Below are positions 11,941 to 22,887 of a stretch of DNA of 64,000 nt, in pieces. Positions within the stretch are counted from its first letter, which is position 1, and each line of letters begins with the position of its first letter. The notes beneath the pieces were generated by a model. The model made no database searches. It worked only from the letters and a program-made list of their open reading frames with translations, and was not told where the DNA came from. The translations under genes were made by a program, and so were the position numbers. The stretch comes from Rhizopus sp. PT2906 (taxonomy: Eukaryota; Mucoromycota; Mucoromycetes; Mucorales; Rhizopodaceae), in contig JAMYHX010000177.1 of NCBI GenBank assembly GCA_025529335.1, positions 1-64,000 of the forward strand, in the 5' to 3' direction.

Positions 11941-12070
11941 CAGAGAGAGAATAACGAGAAAAAGATAGAGAGACAGAGAGAGAGAAAAAGAGAGAAAAGG
12001 TGCAGAAGGAGTAGTTATCCTTTTTTACCTCCTTCTCTCTCTCTCTCTCTTTTTCTCTTTATCTCTTAAT
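11941..12070 (+). repeat. Purine tract followed by complementary pyrimidine tract in a 5' leader
   Basis: About 60 nt of GA-rich sequence (11941-12000) is followed after a short spacer by CT-rich sequence (12028-12065) that is an imperfect reverse complement, ending just before the ATG at 12072. CT-rich leaders are common before genes here, but the matching purine arm is not. In RNA the arms could pair into a long imperfect hairpin near the start codon. Confidence 0.6.
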
Positions 12071-12071
12071 C

Positions 12072-13228
12072 ATGACCAATTACCGCGATGAACCCATAAA
12101 ACGATCAAACAATACCATCATTCAATGGTTTGGGCTGGATCAGTTTGAACCAGAACGCGCTGTCAGTTCCAACTTTGTATCATCAAAGACATTGTTTATT
12201 ATTCGACTACCTCTTGTATTATATAGCTTTGTAGTTTTATGGATTGATATCATTTGGTCTATAAAAACAGATCAATTCAGACACTTTTTCGCCTACTTTA
12301 CTGATTTAACATTTATTGGTCTTAATGCTTATCTTGTGGTAATTTGATCTTTGAAAGGGAATACGATCATGGTTAACTTGTGTATTCTAGACAACTCAAT
12401 ATCATCACGCAAAGTACTTATGGTTTACTTCATCTTCGTCACAACGTCCTAATTCATTTCTTGACCAAGCACCTGTATTGAATTACTTATATGTATACTT
12501 GTATCATACAATCATTGTCTTCAAGTAATACTGCAGTTTTGCTCCTTTTTTTTTTCTGTACTTGCTCATGAACTTTCTTTCTCCTTAGTATCCAAACTCC
12601 TGTCGTGTTTTGGGCATTGCTAGCTCAGGAACGATTATTTAATGGTAACTATACTTTATTAAGATAAAGGCAAATCACTTATATGATTGTATTTAGCACA
12701 TTTGAGTCCAATTGACTTTTGGATAAGCATCTCGTTACACGCGGTCACCCTATTTATCTTGGTAGTTGAAGTTATATTCAATAGGATGAAAGTTCAGAGA
12801 AGCATGATCTTCTTAGTCTATGGAACGGTTGTCTTTTACATGTTTTTAACCTTTATCATCTTTGCTGTGTAAGTTATACGTCTGAAACAACAGCAATTTA
12901 TTGATATCTTGATAGTGAACAATGGTGGGTATATTCCTTTTTGGATTGGTCAGTTGGCCCCAGTGCAATCATTTGGTACGTGGCCATTTCATTGTTCATC
13001 GTTATCTGCTTCTTCTTCCAAATGGGGCTGCACAAGGCTCGTGATATTGTAGCAAATTACATTCATGGAAGCACAACTGTGTTTACTGAAAAGGACAGAC
13101 CAGATAGTGCTGTTGTATTGCAGCAAACTAACTTTGAGCCACTCGCAAGTACAATTGGTGGCGGATCTCGTATTACGTTTGGAGAAAATAATGCAGAGCC
13201 ATCAAAAGCGTCTTCTATTTATTATTAA
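12072..13228 (+). CDS. Multi-pass membrane protein (FAR-17a/AIG1 or rolling-stone-like, tentative)
   Basis: Five exons (12072-12338, 12391-12524, 12589-12644, 12697-12868, 12916-13228) join to 313 residues with every junction in frame. Six or seven hydrophobic helices are visible, starting with LFIIRLPLVLYSFVVLWIDI and including FAYFTDLTFIGLNAYLV and HTIIVF..QTPVVFWALL. The tail after about residue 260 is hydrophilic and ends SSIYY. The topology and the spacing of conserved polar residues (FTDLT, YLYHTIIVF, HAVTLFILVVEV) suggest the FAR-17a/AIG1 or rolling-stone group of membrane proteins, some of which are hydrolases, but no motif is decisive. The real exon structure is well supported; the family name is not. 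Confidence 0.75.
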
Positions 13229-13386
13229 ATCAGTGTCATTTTTACTCTCTTTTTTCATCTTTTAAATGAGAATTAAGAATACAAGAGTCGTATATTCAAT
13301 GCAGGATATATGCTAACCTCACTTTAAGAATAACAGCGCTGATAAATTCCCCCCCCCTTTTTTTTTTTCTTTGTGTCAATTTATTA

Positions 13387-13912
13387 ATGGATTCAGTCAA
13401 AGAACAGAAATGCGTTACAGGAAACAGAAAGGAGCGCAATCGTCAATCTCAAGCAGCATTTCGGTTTCGACGAAAAAAGTACATTAAGGAATTAGAAGAA
13501 TCCATCATGCGCATGCACAATTCAACCAAAAGATTAAATCAAGAACTTGAAAGAACTGTTCATCGTGCAGAAAATGCAGAAAGACGGTGTCTAGCGTTGT
13601 ATGAAGAACTCTACTCTTTAAGAAAACTAACAAATAGACTTTTTGAAGAAAATAAGCAACTAACGCAGTGTAAGAATATACATATAGCAGTGGTGGGCCT
13701 CTTTTACATATTATCATATAGACTGCTCTTCAATGACAGCTAATCCTTTGTTTATGAGTCATAATATGGTATCAAATGATCACATAGGCAAGTTTTTTTA
13801 AATAATTATTATAAACATAAAGTACTCTTGATCCTAGATATTCTTTATAGATGGTATTATGTGTTATGATCATCCAGACAACCAACTCAATACACAGGCA
13901 AGTATCACTTAA
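13387..13912 (+). CDS. Short bZIP transcription factor
   Basis: Exon 1 (13387-13669) encodes a classical basic region (RKERNRQSQAAFRFRRKKYI) running into a leucine-zipper-like coil of about 60 residues. Exon 2 (13722-13787) follows a normal intron (13670-13721). The next junction fits a GC-AG intron (13788-13850, donor GCAAGT), giving exon 3 (13851-13897), after which a second GCAAGT occurs at 13898. Reading through gives a stop at 13910-13912; splicing to the AG before 13963 gives a stop one codon later. If neither GC donor is used the protein stops at 13799-13801. The product is about 130 residues, nearly only DNA-binding domain, and may act by dimerising with a larger bZIP. It is convergent with the Zn2Cys6 gene. 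Confidence 0.8.
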
Positions 13913-14240
13913 ACCGCTCTTATATTTCTTTGATCCTAGTAAGAAGTTTTATCCTCTTTTAGATGTAAAATGAATGCTAGAACAAGATGAACTAATAAAA
14001 TAATGACTTTCTATTTTGCAATCTTGTTTTAATAAATTGCTTTTAAAAGAAATTGGGGTTATGTTTTCCTGTAAATATGACGCTGTGGAACACTGAAATT
14101 AAGTGTATGTGCAAATATACTTGTACAATTTATTAACAGGTTAATATATTCAAAAGCAATGCAAGACCTGCATATGAGATGCTTAAAGAGATGAAGAAGA
14201 GGAAGGGAAACAATAAATAAATACACAAATAATTTCTCGG

Positions 14241-16595
14241 TTAGTTCATATAGGACATTTGCTGTAAAGCAGTTGGAGTATTTGACATGGTTGGAAAGAC
14301 ATCGGTTGGGCTTGATAACAAGTAAGTATATGGTTCGTTTGTATAGAGTGTGGGAATATCTTGATGAAAAGAATTGGATGTTAAATAATTTAAGCTTGGT
14401 GGACTCAGGTAAGATTGTTCTTGATAGGATAATTCGGCAACAGTGAATGGAAATGTAGTGTTTGGAATCATTGGCGCTGACCACGACAGTTCACCTTGAA
14501 GAGAACTAGGAGAAGAGCTGATTTGTTGAATGGAATCTTCCATGGTTGTAGTAGGGCCAGCTATTGATTGTATATCTGCAATATCCTGTAGTGCTTGTAA
14601 CCATGGTTGTTGTTGATCACGAAGATCAGTGTTGATAGACAAGCGATGGGTGTCTTTGCGCAGCGAGATTTCTGTGGCTGGAGATATCACCTGCTGACAC
14701 GTATCGGATGTGTTGTTGTTGGGGTGGCTTTTTTTTAAAGATAGTACAAGCGGGGTAGGCGCAGTGGGTTGATCTTGTGTCTGTTTTCGTGTTAATTCCA
14801 GGTGCTGATTCTTTTTAAAATCTTGGTGCTTATAAACCAAATGACGGATAATTTCGGAAAAATGGGGAATGGACACGCGATCTTGTATTTTTGAAAGCAA
14901 TTTGAGACATTTATCAATCATATCACAGGAGTCCTTTGCAATGGATGCATCTTCGCTTTTTAAATAAAGTTTGTGTACACGAAATGCGGCGCCGACTGCA
15001 TGAGCCAGGAATTCGTATTGAACTATTTTGGAAGAATGGTGATATATTCTCTCGGCGTAATTTACAAGTTTGGTAGCATAGGTACGAAGCTCAGCAGCTC
15101 TTTCCGCATTCTGAGGTAAAAAGTGGAGAGTTTCGACAACCATAAGATAGAAGCATATTTGGTTGTAGGATGGGCCAAAAATTTTTAATGTTTCGTTTGT
15201 TGTTTGACAGGAAAAATCTTCCGGAAACGGAGAATTTTGCTTCCAATGCATAATCCTTGCATAGTATTGCTCCAGTTGACCCTGGATAACAGCCAGATTG
15301 TTGCCATCGTGAATAGCAAACAGGGAACGGATTTGTAAGCCTTCTTCAGCAATCATGGCAAGTTTTGCGGATTGAATGAACTCTTGAATGATTATTTGCT
15401 CCATCTTGTCGTCGCTAGGCATCGCATTAGGTAAAGCTACTCTTGATAGTGATGATGGTAGGATCCAGGACCTTTCCCACTCCTGGCTTTGAAATTTATC
15501 GAGAATGTAACACCCCCAAAAGGCTCTTCGTCGTAGTTCAATCTCTTGGCAATCCATGTTTCTCCGTGTTTCTGGTTTATCGATATTCAAGCCTAGCTCC
15601 AGGCACATACGAGAAGCCATGCCGCAGTAAATCCAGGTGCGACAATGTCGTGCGCCTAATGCTGTTTGTCCTCTTGAAGGGACAGGTTCATATAACGACA
15701 AAAGGCAGAGTGCGATTACAGTGCTTACACGTGGAAGGTCGAGAAAATCATCCACCATCTTCTTGGCTCGGTTAAAGAATACACTAGCCTTTGGAGCATC
15801 TTGTATTTCAGCATTATTAGTAACGAGACAGTAGATAGCATTTAATAAAAGCGGTGTTATCAGTGGGCCCTTGACGCGAAGCTGCTGATAGAAAAGCTCT
15901 TTGGGAATGACTGGTAAAATAGAATAACATGACTTGAAGAACGTGTCAATCATTTTCATCTGAACATCCGCTGTAGGCATCTCGATAGGGTGAGAATAGT
16001 GAGTTGGCAAAGCAGGCTCATTTGTCCAACGAACAAAGTTTCCAAATGAAGGATATTCAAAGCTGAGCATGTCTTGATCCTCCCCTTTAATACACCCAGC
16101 AATTGAAGCTGCGATATGGCTTGTCCAGGATTCATTTTGCAAGATTGATATATCAGTATTGCTTGGCGAAGGCTTTCGGGACCATGAGAAAAGAATGGAT
16201 TCGTCGTCTGATTCACTACTACTGCTGTTACTACTTTCTAAACCATCTTTGCTGACATCCGATGCAGCCGGAGAAGCAGAATCTGTCTTTGAGGCTATGC
16301 AATTTCTACCACGAGCTATAATTGAAGTTAGAAACAAAAATTTTTGCAAAAAAGAAAAGAGACCATGTACCTTTACACTGATGTAAACAAAAGATTAGTA
16401 ATCAATCGATGATGTATCGTATAATATTTTACCTGCATACAAGGTCGTAATCCATCACACTACAAAGGGAAAGCTTAGTATAAATGATAACATAAAGGTA
16501 TATGTATATACCTTTATTTTTTTACTTCTGCAAACATAACAGGCGTGTCCAACTTTAAGTCGTTTATACTTTAATTCTTGAGTTGATTTGCCCAT
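14241..16595 (-). CDS. Zn2Cys6 fungal-specific transcription factor
   Basis: Four exons (16512-16595, 16433-16459, 16371-16377, 14241-16315) join in frame to 730 residues. The N-terminus is a complete zinc cluster with spacing C-x2-C-x6-C-x5-C-x2-C-x6-C, beginning ACYVCRSKKIKC. Introns cut it between metal ligands, and exon 3 is only 7 nt and supplies the fifth cysteine. Residues about 150-500 form the fungal-specific regulatory domain, with the typical RRRAFWGCYILDKFQS signature. The C-terminus is low-complexity, rich in Ser, Thr, Pro and Gln. Zn2Cys6 proteins bind CGG-type sites in the nucleus; the regulated pathway is unknown. Confidence 0.92.
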
Positions 16596-18975
16596 ATCCA
16601 ATAAAAATAAAAATAAAAATAAATAGAAAAAGAAAAGAAAAAAAGTCGATAAGAGTTTGATTCATGATGGCAACAATGGATATTTAATATCCAAGCAAAG
16701 CCGTCAGTGTGTGTAACTTGATTTCATAAAAATATATTACGTAAATACACCCCAAAATAGAATATTATAGAGCCATTTTTTGCTTCCTGGTACCATTTTT
16801 TATTATTAAAAATGACAACATGTCATACTATGATAGATTATCTCTGTTGTAATAATGACATTCTTTTCTCGATATCCATTTTATAATATAAATTCCCCAT
16901 GCGTTAACACGCAAGCATTTGTTTTACTATTAAACTTCAGTCCCGGATAATTATTGGTAAGCGTTACTAATGGCTTAATTCGTAATCCTTTTTTCCTTTT
17001 TTGAAAAGATACAATGAAGATGAAGGTATGTGCAATGCGTGAGATATATGTAAATATAAAGTACGCAATCATATGTAACCATGGAAACATCTTGCATGGA
17101 TACTGTTGCCAAGCTTTGCCTGTCAAAAATTAGTCTTTAGTGTACACATTGATAAAGACACTTGACCTCACGTGTGGTTGGTTGAACACGATTCTAAAAA
17201 AGGAAATATCAATCCTCTGGGTTACGGAAAAATTCTTTTTCCCTCTCGGCAATTATCCATTTTTGCTTTTTTTAAACTTATAATAGCTGATTATTGGCCC
17301 TTAAAATGAGCTGATAGACACGATAAATATCTCGTCCAATGGATAGATATGGCTTACTTGAGCCATCACTGACATGACTCATACTCAATCAATGGGCGAG
17401 ACGCATATTAAAAAACGACATATTTGTATAATATGTGTAACTATTGCAGGTAATACAGCAGCCTTGTTTGCTCGGTCAATATGGTCTCTATTTGGGCAAA
17501 AGGAAGGAAGGCTATGCATATCAATTTCTTTTACTTGACATTGTTATTATTCAACAAAAGGGTTGTGTAAATAAAAGGGCCGTCTATGGATTCACGCATG
17601 CTTATTAATAATTGTATTGGCTATACAATTGTTCCGGTTTATCATTCGCTCATAAACACACGAGCCATCATTGTCTAACGCGAAACACAAAGGTTAAACC
17701 TAATCTCTTTTTTTGTCATAGCATGATGCCATCAATTAAAATCTTTCTCTATCCCTGACATAACAGTCACTTATACTTTTGTTGGGGTTACAGGTACCAG
17801 GGAAACAAAGAACAAGAGAGAAGCTAGTTCTTTAATAAAGAGAAAACCAGGGTATTATTAGAAACACGCTAATAAGAAGCGTAACACAAGGTGAAGGATA
17901 TCCCAATGACGAAATTGTGAGGCTATTGACACAAGGGAAGCAATAACAATATGCATAAAAATTTGTACAGCTAACGATAACAAAATTTTTTCTTGTTCTT
18001 ATTCTGGACATTCTATAGTTGATCCGTATAATACTAAATTTAGTAAAAATAATTCGCTCATTGTCTGTCGCCGCACAAAAGGATGTGCATTATCAATGAG
18101 ATGGATGCTGTATTCAGGGAGTACACTCAATCTCTGCTGAATTAAACATGACTTTTTGAAAAATAAAGCTTTGGACATAGTTTAAACCATGTATTCCCCT
18201 ACATTTTCCGATTAGCGACAAACCCCTTCGCTTTAACTGATAAAATGCGTCAGATTGCTATTGCGCATCTGCTACACAATATAAAGTAAACATATGTGAC
18301 AATACGTCTTTACAATGATGCAGAACTAACATATACTTTCTTTAACGAACCAACAGCTGATGATCGGCATCGCCATTCGCCATTTGTTACGGATAATCTT
18401 TGAAATTAAAACTTCGATGTGAGAATAGAACAATAAAACAAGGGTAAAACTAAACCGAACCTCCGTGCTTATTAAGTTGCTTACGAATGCTTATTGCACC
18501 CGATCTTTCGAATCTAGTCGTGACTGCGCTAAATATGCTAAATACACATAGAACAATCCAAGGTGGCCTCATCTTGACCGATAGCGTCACGTGTAGAAAG
18601 CCAATACCATTTTAAAAACAAACCTGCTCATCAACGGTATAAATAAGGCATAGTATCATAATGTACAGTGCCTCAAAAAAACGGGGAAATTATCATTTAC
18701 CACGCGCTTACGCGTCTAAAATTAAAACTATTTGTCATCACCAGGAATAACAAAAGAAATTTGCGGTTAATCTAGGAGCGCCATTCAAATGTGCGAGAAA
18801 CAATTCTTTATGTTTTATTACATTTCTTTATTAGAGTACAGTCTTTTCAGAATGTAAAGTCGCATTTTTGCAGTTTGTATAATACAATTTATATGACAAA
18901 AGCGACAAGTCAGCGCGACATCTGGAAATGGTGTATATTTTTTTTTTTTAAAAATGCTCATTGCAATAAGGTTCT
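16596..18975. other. Long intergenic region, no gene recognised
   Basis: Nearly 2.4 kb between two minus-strand genes. It contains the promoter of the Zn2Cys6 gene at its left side and the 3' end of the MDR gene at its right. E-box-like CACGTG sites occur near 17170 and 18588. A long AAAAATAAAAAT-type run lies near 16600-16645. I see no protein with supporting features and no tRNA. Confidence 0.5.
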
Positions 18976-20040
18976 TTATTGTTCAATATCAAGTACTATT
19001 TTACCCCTGACTCGATGTGTTGCCAGCTTTTCGTGCGCCTTGTGTACATCTTTTAACGAAAAGACATTGCTATCATCCACCACCATACCCTTGAGAGCCT
19101 TTGATTCAAAAAGTGGTGCAATATGAGTCTTGAAGTTTGAGTGAGGCATAGAAAGGATCATGCCATACGTATGAGGAGCAAACAGTTTCCTGTATGTAAG
19201 CTTGCCAGCAGTACTGAAAAGGTTTGGAATAGAAATATTTTCTGATCCAATATGTTTAATAGGTCCAACAGCAGTAGAGTAAACACCATGGCGCTTTAAA
19301 AGAGGAGCTAGCTTATGATAATAATCATCACCTCCGACACAGTCAAAGATGATATCAAAAGGTTCACTTCGGTCTTGTAAAAATGAGTTGTATTCTTCCG
19401 CATTGCTATAGTCAATAACGCTATCAGCTCCAAGAGACTCGACAAAATCCGCATTTCTCGAGCTACAGATACCAACGACATAATTATCAGGGTTTATTGC
19501 TTTTGCAATCTGAACACCGTAGCTTCCTACACCACCAGAGGCGCCAATGACCAATACCCTTCTCTTTTCAGATTTGTTTTGATCAGTTATTTTACCAAAC
19601 TTGACAATACCGCCATAAGCTGTTAATACCGCAATACCAGCCGATGCGGCCTGTACAAAAGGCAGATCTCTTGGTTTTTTAGCCATAGCCGAATGCCTTA
19701 CATCCGCAACTGTATACTCGGCATAAGTTCCATTAGGTCCTAAAGGTAGAGGCAAACAGCCAAATACTTCATCTCCAACTTCAAAGTCCGTAACCTGTTG
19801 TCCCTTTTCCGTGATCACACCAGCAAAATCAGCACCGAGAATACCAGGAAGAGAGACGACCATGGTGGTCATGATTTTCATAGAACCAGTTGTGACTTTA
19901 AGTTCAACAGGATTTATACCAGTAGCTTTAATCTTTATGAGAACTTGGTGTGGATTCTTGATCTTGGGACTTGGGATATCTTCTTTATACTGAAGGGCTT
20001 CGTTTGTTGGACCATACTTAATTAATTGAACGCCACGCAT
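18976..20040 (-). CDS. Medium-chain zinc-less quinone oxidoreductase/RTN4IP1-type reductase
   Basis: Intronless gene of 354 residues. The N-terminal GroES-like domain includes TGINPVELKV and the ILGADFAGVI motif with downstream VGDEVFG. The NADPH-binding Rossmann motif GASGGVGSYGVQIAKA sits near residue 170, followed by GADSVIDY. The zinc ligands of true alcohol dehydrogenases are absent, so this is the quinone oxidoreductase branch of the MDR superfamily, closest in layout to RTN4IP1 or fungal zinc-binding-type oxidoreductases. It should reduce quinones or enones with NADPH. It diverges from the Phe-tRNA synthetase gene across 574 bp. Confidence 0.88.
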   Translation of the reverse strand: MRGVQLIKYGPTNEALQYKEDIPSPKIKNPHQVLIKIKATGINPVELKVTTGSMKIMTTMVVSLPGILGADFAGVITEKGQQVTDFEVGDEVFGCLPLPLGPNGTYAEYTVADVRHSAMAKKPRDLPFVQAASAGIAVLTAYGGIVKFGKITDQNKSEKRRVLVIGASGGVGSYGVQIAKAINPDNYVVGICSSRNADFVESLGADSVIDYSNAEEYNSFLQDRSEPFDIIFDCVGGDDYYHKLAPLLKRHGVYSTAVGPIKHIGSENISIPNLFSTAGKLTYRKLFAPHTYGMILSMPHSNFKTHIAPLFESKALKGMVVDDSNVFSLKDVHKAHEKLATHRVRGKIVLDIEQ

Positions 20041-20614
20041 TGTAAGATTGCTTATTTATCTTAATTTAACAATAGAATAAAAGAAAAGAGACCAATATGA
20101 ACGATCTGATTTTATATGCATAAGAGTTACATTTATCATTTTGCTATGAACAATTCAAATTACGTGTATTACCAAATTAAGAACTTGCGTCACCCCTTTT
20201 TTTTTCCTTTTCTTTCTCTTTTTACAAAAGAGATAATAATTCGATTTGTAATCGTTAAAGATCAAGAAGTTCATGAGATCATCTTTGAGCAGATCAATCT
20301 GTCATTACGATTGAGCACACGCGCGTTTAAATAATGGACATCATTTGACAAGTGTTGATTTAAAAGTTTTCAGTTACAGTACAAACATGAAATTCAATTT
20401 ACTTTGTTAGGATGATATGATCCATTTATAAGTCTTGATAAAAAGAAAAAAAGGCTGTTTATTCCAAAACAAGAGCCCTTTACTCTTCAAGTAATGGGAT
20501 GAGAAAGAGAGAGAGAGATCATCTAAGCCACAGCTCAGGTTGAAAATATTAAAAAATTTATTGACCTGTCGCTCTTTTTTTTTGTTGTTGTTTAGTGCAA
20601 AAAACAAGCTCAAT
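20041..20614. promoter_or_regulatory. Divergent intergenic promoter region
   Basis: Shared upstream region of the MDR oxidoreductase (-) and PheRS beta (+). T-rich and CT-rich runs at 20195-20225 and 20572-20590, and a GA repeat at about 20500-20518, are the only visible structure. Confidence 0.45.
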
Positions 20615-22887
20615 ATGCCTACCGTCAACGTTGACAAGTTAGCTCTTTTTGAGGCTCTCGGAAGAAACTACAGTAATTTCAACTTTTGTTATACAACCAA
20701 TTTGTTTGTGTATTTTTGTTAATAAGACATAAAACTATGTAGCTTCTCAAGAATTCTTTGAGCTTTGTTTCCGTTTTGGTATCGAACTTGAAGAAGACGT
20801 AATAACTTTCTCTTTATTTTCAAAACTTATTCTGAACTTGTTTAATGAAAAATGTATAGTCTTCTGAAAAGGAAATAGTAGAAAAGAGTGGAACTAAAGA
20901 TACTGGAAATGTACCTGAACGACCTACCTTAAAAATTGACATTCCTGCCAACAGGTAAACAGCAACTTGCAAACAAAAGATTGTGTGTTCAGTGTTAACA
21001 GAATATTAGATACGATTTGTTATGTCAAGAAGGTCTGGCTCGTGCTCTTCGTGTATTCGAAGGCAAGGCTAAACCACCTACTTACAAAATTGTCAAACCA
21101 ACAGACGGCAAGCTTCAACAACTTCATGTTCAACCTTCAGTAAGAACTTTAAATAAGAGCTCAAAACAGACATTAAACAATATATATACATAGACTCAAC
21201 AAATCCGTCCCTACATTGTCGCTGCCATTTTACGCAACATTACTTTCACAGCTGAAAACTATGACTCCTTCATTGACCTCCAGGACAAACTTCACAACAA
21301 TATTTGTCGGTAAAGTGTAGCTATGAGTCATAAATTAAAAGTCCAGTCAGATTGACGATTTTTTAAAAAACAGCAAGAGAACGCTTGCCTCAATGGGTAC
21401 TCATGATTTAGATACCATTCAAGGTCCTTTCTCTTATGAAGCTTTACCTCCCAAGGATATCAAGTTTGTTCCATTAAACAAGACAACTGAAGTGGACGGA
21501 CATCAGTTGATGGATCTTTATGCTGTAAGAAAGGATGAAGAAAAAAAGAAGGGAACTTGACAATTTTGTATAGGAAGATAAGCACTTGAGTAAATTCTTA
21601 CACATCATCCGCGATTCTCCTGTTTATCCTGTTGTTTTTGATGCCAATCGTGTTGTTTGCTCTCTTCCTCCTATCATCAACTCTGACCATTCAAAGATCA
21701 CCTTGAATACAAAGAATGTCTTTATCGAAATCACCGCCACTGACGAACACAAAGCCAGCACTGCCTTGAACACACTTGTCACCATGTTTTCAGAATACTG
21801 TGCTGAACCTTTCACGTAAGGCTCTCAGCTATGGCATCGATTCTATCTTGCTAATGTCCTTTTTCTAGAGTTGAGCCCGTCGAAGTTGTTTACCCTGATA
21901 ACAGCACCAAGGTATTCCCTGAATTAGAACCTCGTAGGGCCAGCGCAAAGATCGATTACATCAACTCCTGCACAGGTCTTGACCTTGAAGGTGAAGAAAT
22001 TTGTCGACTTTTGAACAGAATGTCATTAGATGCTAGTGTAGACCCCAAAGACAACAACCAAGTTTTAGTCAACGTTCCACCTACTCGTTGGGATATCTTA
22101 CACGCCTGTGATATTATGGAAGATGTAGCCATCTCTTACGGATATGACAACTTGACCAAGAAGATGCCTAGTGTCAACACCTTTGGTGCTCCCTTGCCCT
22201 TGAACAAGCTGAGCGACAGTGTCCGTAGAGAATTGGCCATGTCCGGATTTACCGAAGTAGCTCCTTTGATTTTAGTAAGTATATAATATAAACAAAAACT
22301 TAATGATAGACTGACATCCAAAAAAGTGCTCTCATGATGAAAACTTCAAGTTCCTTAATAGAGTAGACGATAATAAGACAGCCATCAAACTCGCCAATCC
22401 AAAGACAGTTGAATACCAAGTAGTCCGAACTTCACTTTTACCTGGTATCTTAAAGACACTCAACTCCAACAAAAAATTGGCTTTGCCCATCAAAATTTTT
22501 GAAGTATCTGATGTCGGTTTTAAGGATGAGACACGCGACCGTAGATCTAGAAATGAAAGACACGTCTGTGCGACTTATACATCCAAAACCTCTGGTTTCG
22601 AAGTCATCCATGGTCTCTTGGATCGTATCATGGCTATGCTCAGTACGTCTAGAATTCACAAGGACGACAAGAGTGAGTTGGGTTATTGGATTGAAGAAGC
22701 AGAGGATTCCACGTATTTCCCTGGTCGATCAGCTTACATTTATTTGAGATATATTGATTCTGAATCTCATGAACGTAAGGAGTGTAAGCTTGGTTCCTTT
22801 GGTGTTCTTCACCCCACTGTTTTGGAGAACTTTGAATTGACCAATCCCACAACTGCCCTTGAAATCAATATTGAACCTTTTGTTTAA
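20615..22887 (+). CDS. FRS1: Phenylalanyl-tRNA synthetase beta subunit, cytosolic
   Basis: Nine exons (20615-20672, 20743-20798, 20860-20954, 21010-21139, 21194-21309, 21374-21524, 21574-21815, 21869-22274, 22327-22887) join in frame to 604 residues, the usual size of the archaeal/eukaryotic-type beta chain. It begins MPTVNVDKLALFEALGRNY and shows IRPYIVAAILRNI, the B5-like segment with PPTRWDILHACDIMEDVAISYGYDN, and the C-terminal pseudo-catalytic core ending NPTTALEINIEPFV. The protein pairs with the alpha chain to charge tRNA-Phe. All eight introns are GT-AG, 49-70 nt. Confidence 0.95.

Noticed and set aside
14059..14484. Minus-strand frame of 141 codons at the Zn2Cys6 gene end
   Set aside because: It overlaps the true C-terminal exon in another frame and has no domain; it is a shadow plus 3' flank.
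16596..18975. Search for tRNA genes, CRISPR-like arrays or a hidden gene in the largest gap
   Set aside because: No B-box-like GGTTCGA context with a foldable cloverleaf, no regular spaced repeats and no convincing coding frame were seen by eye.
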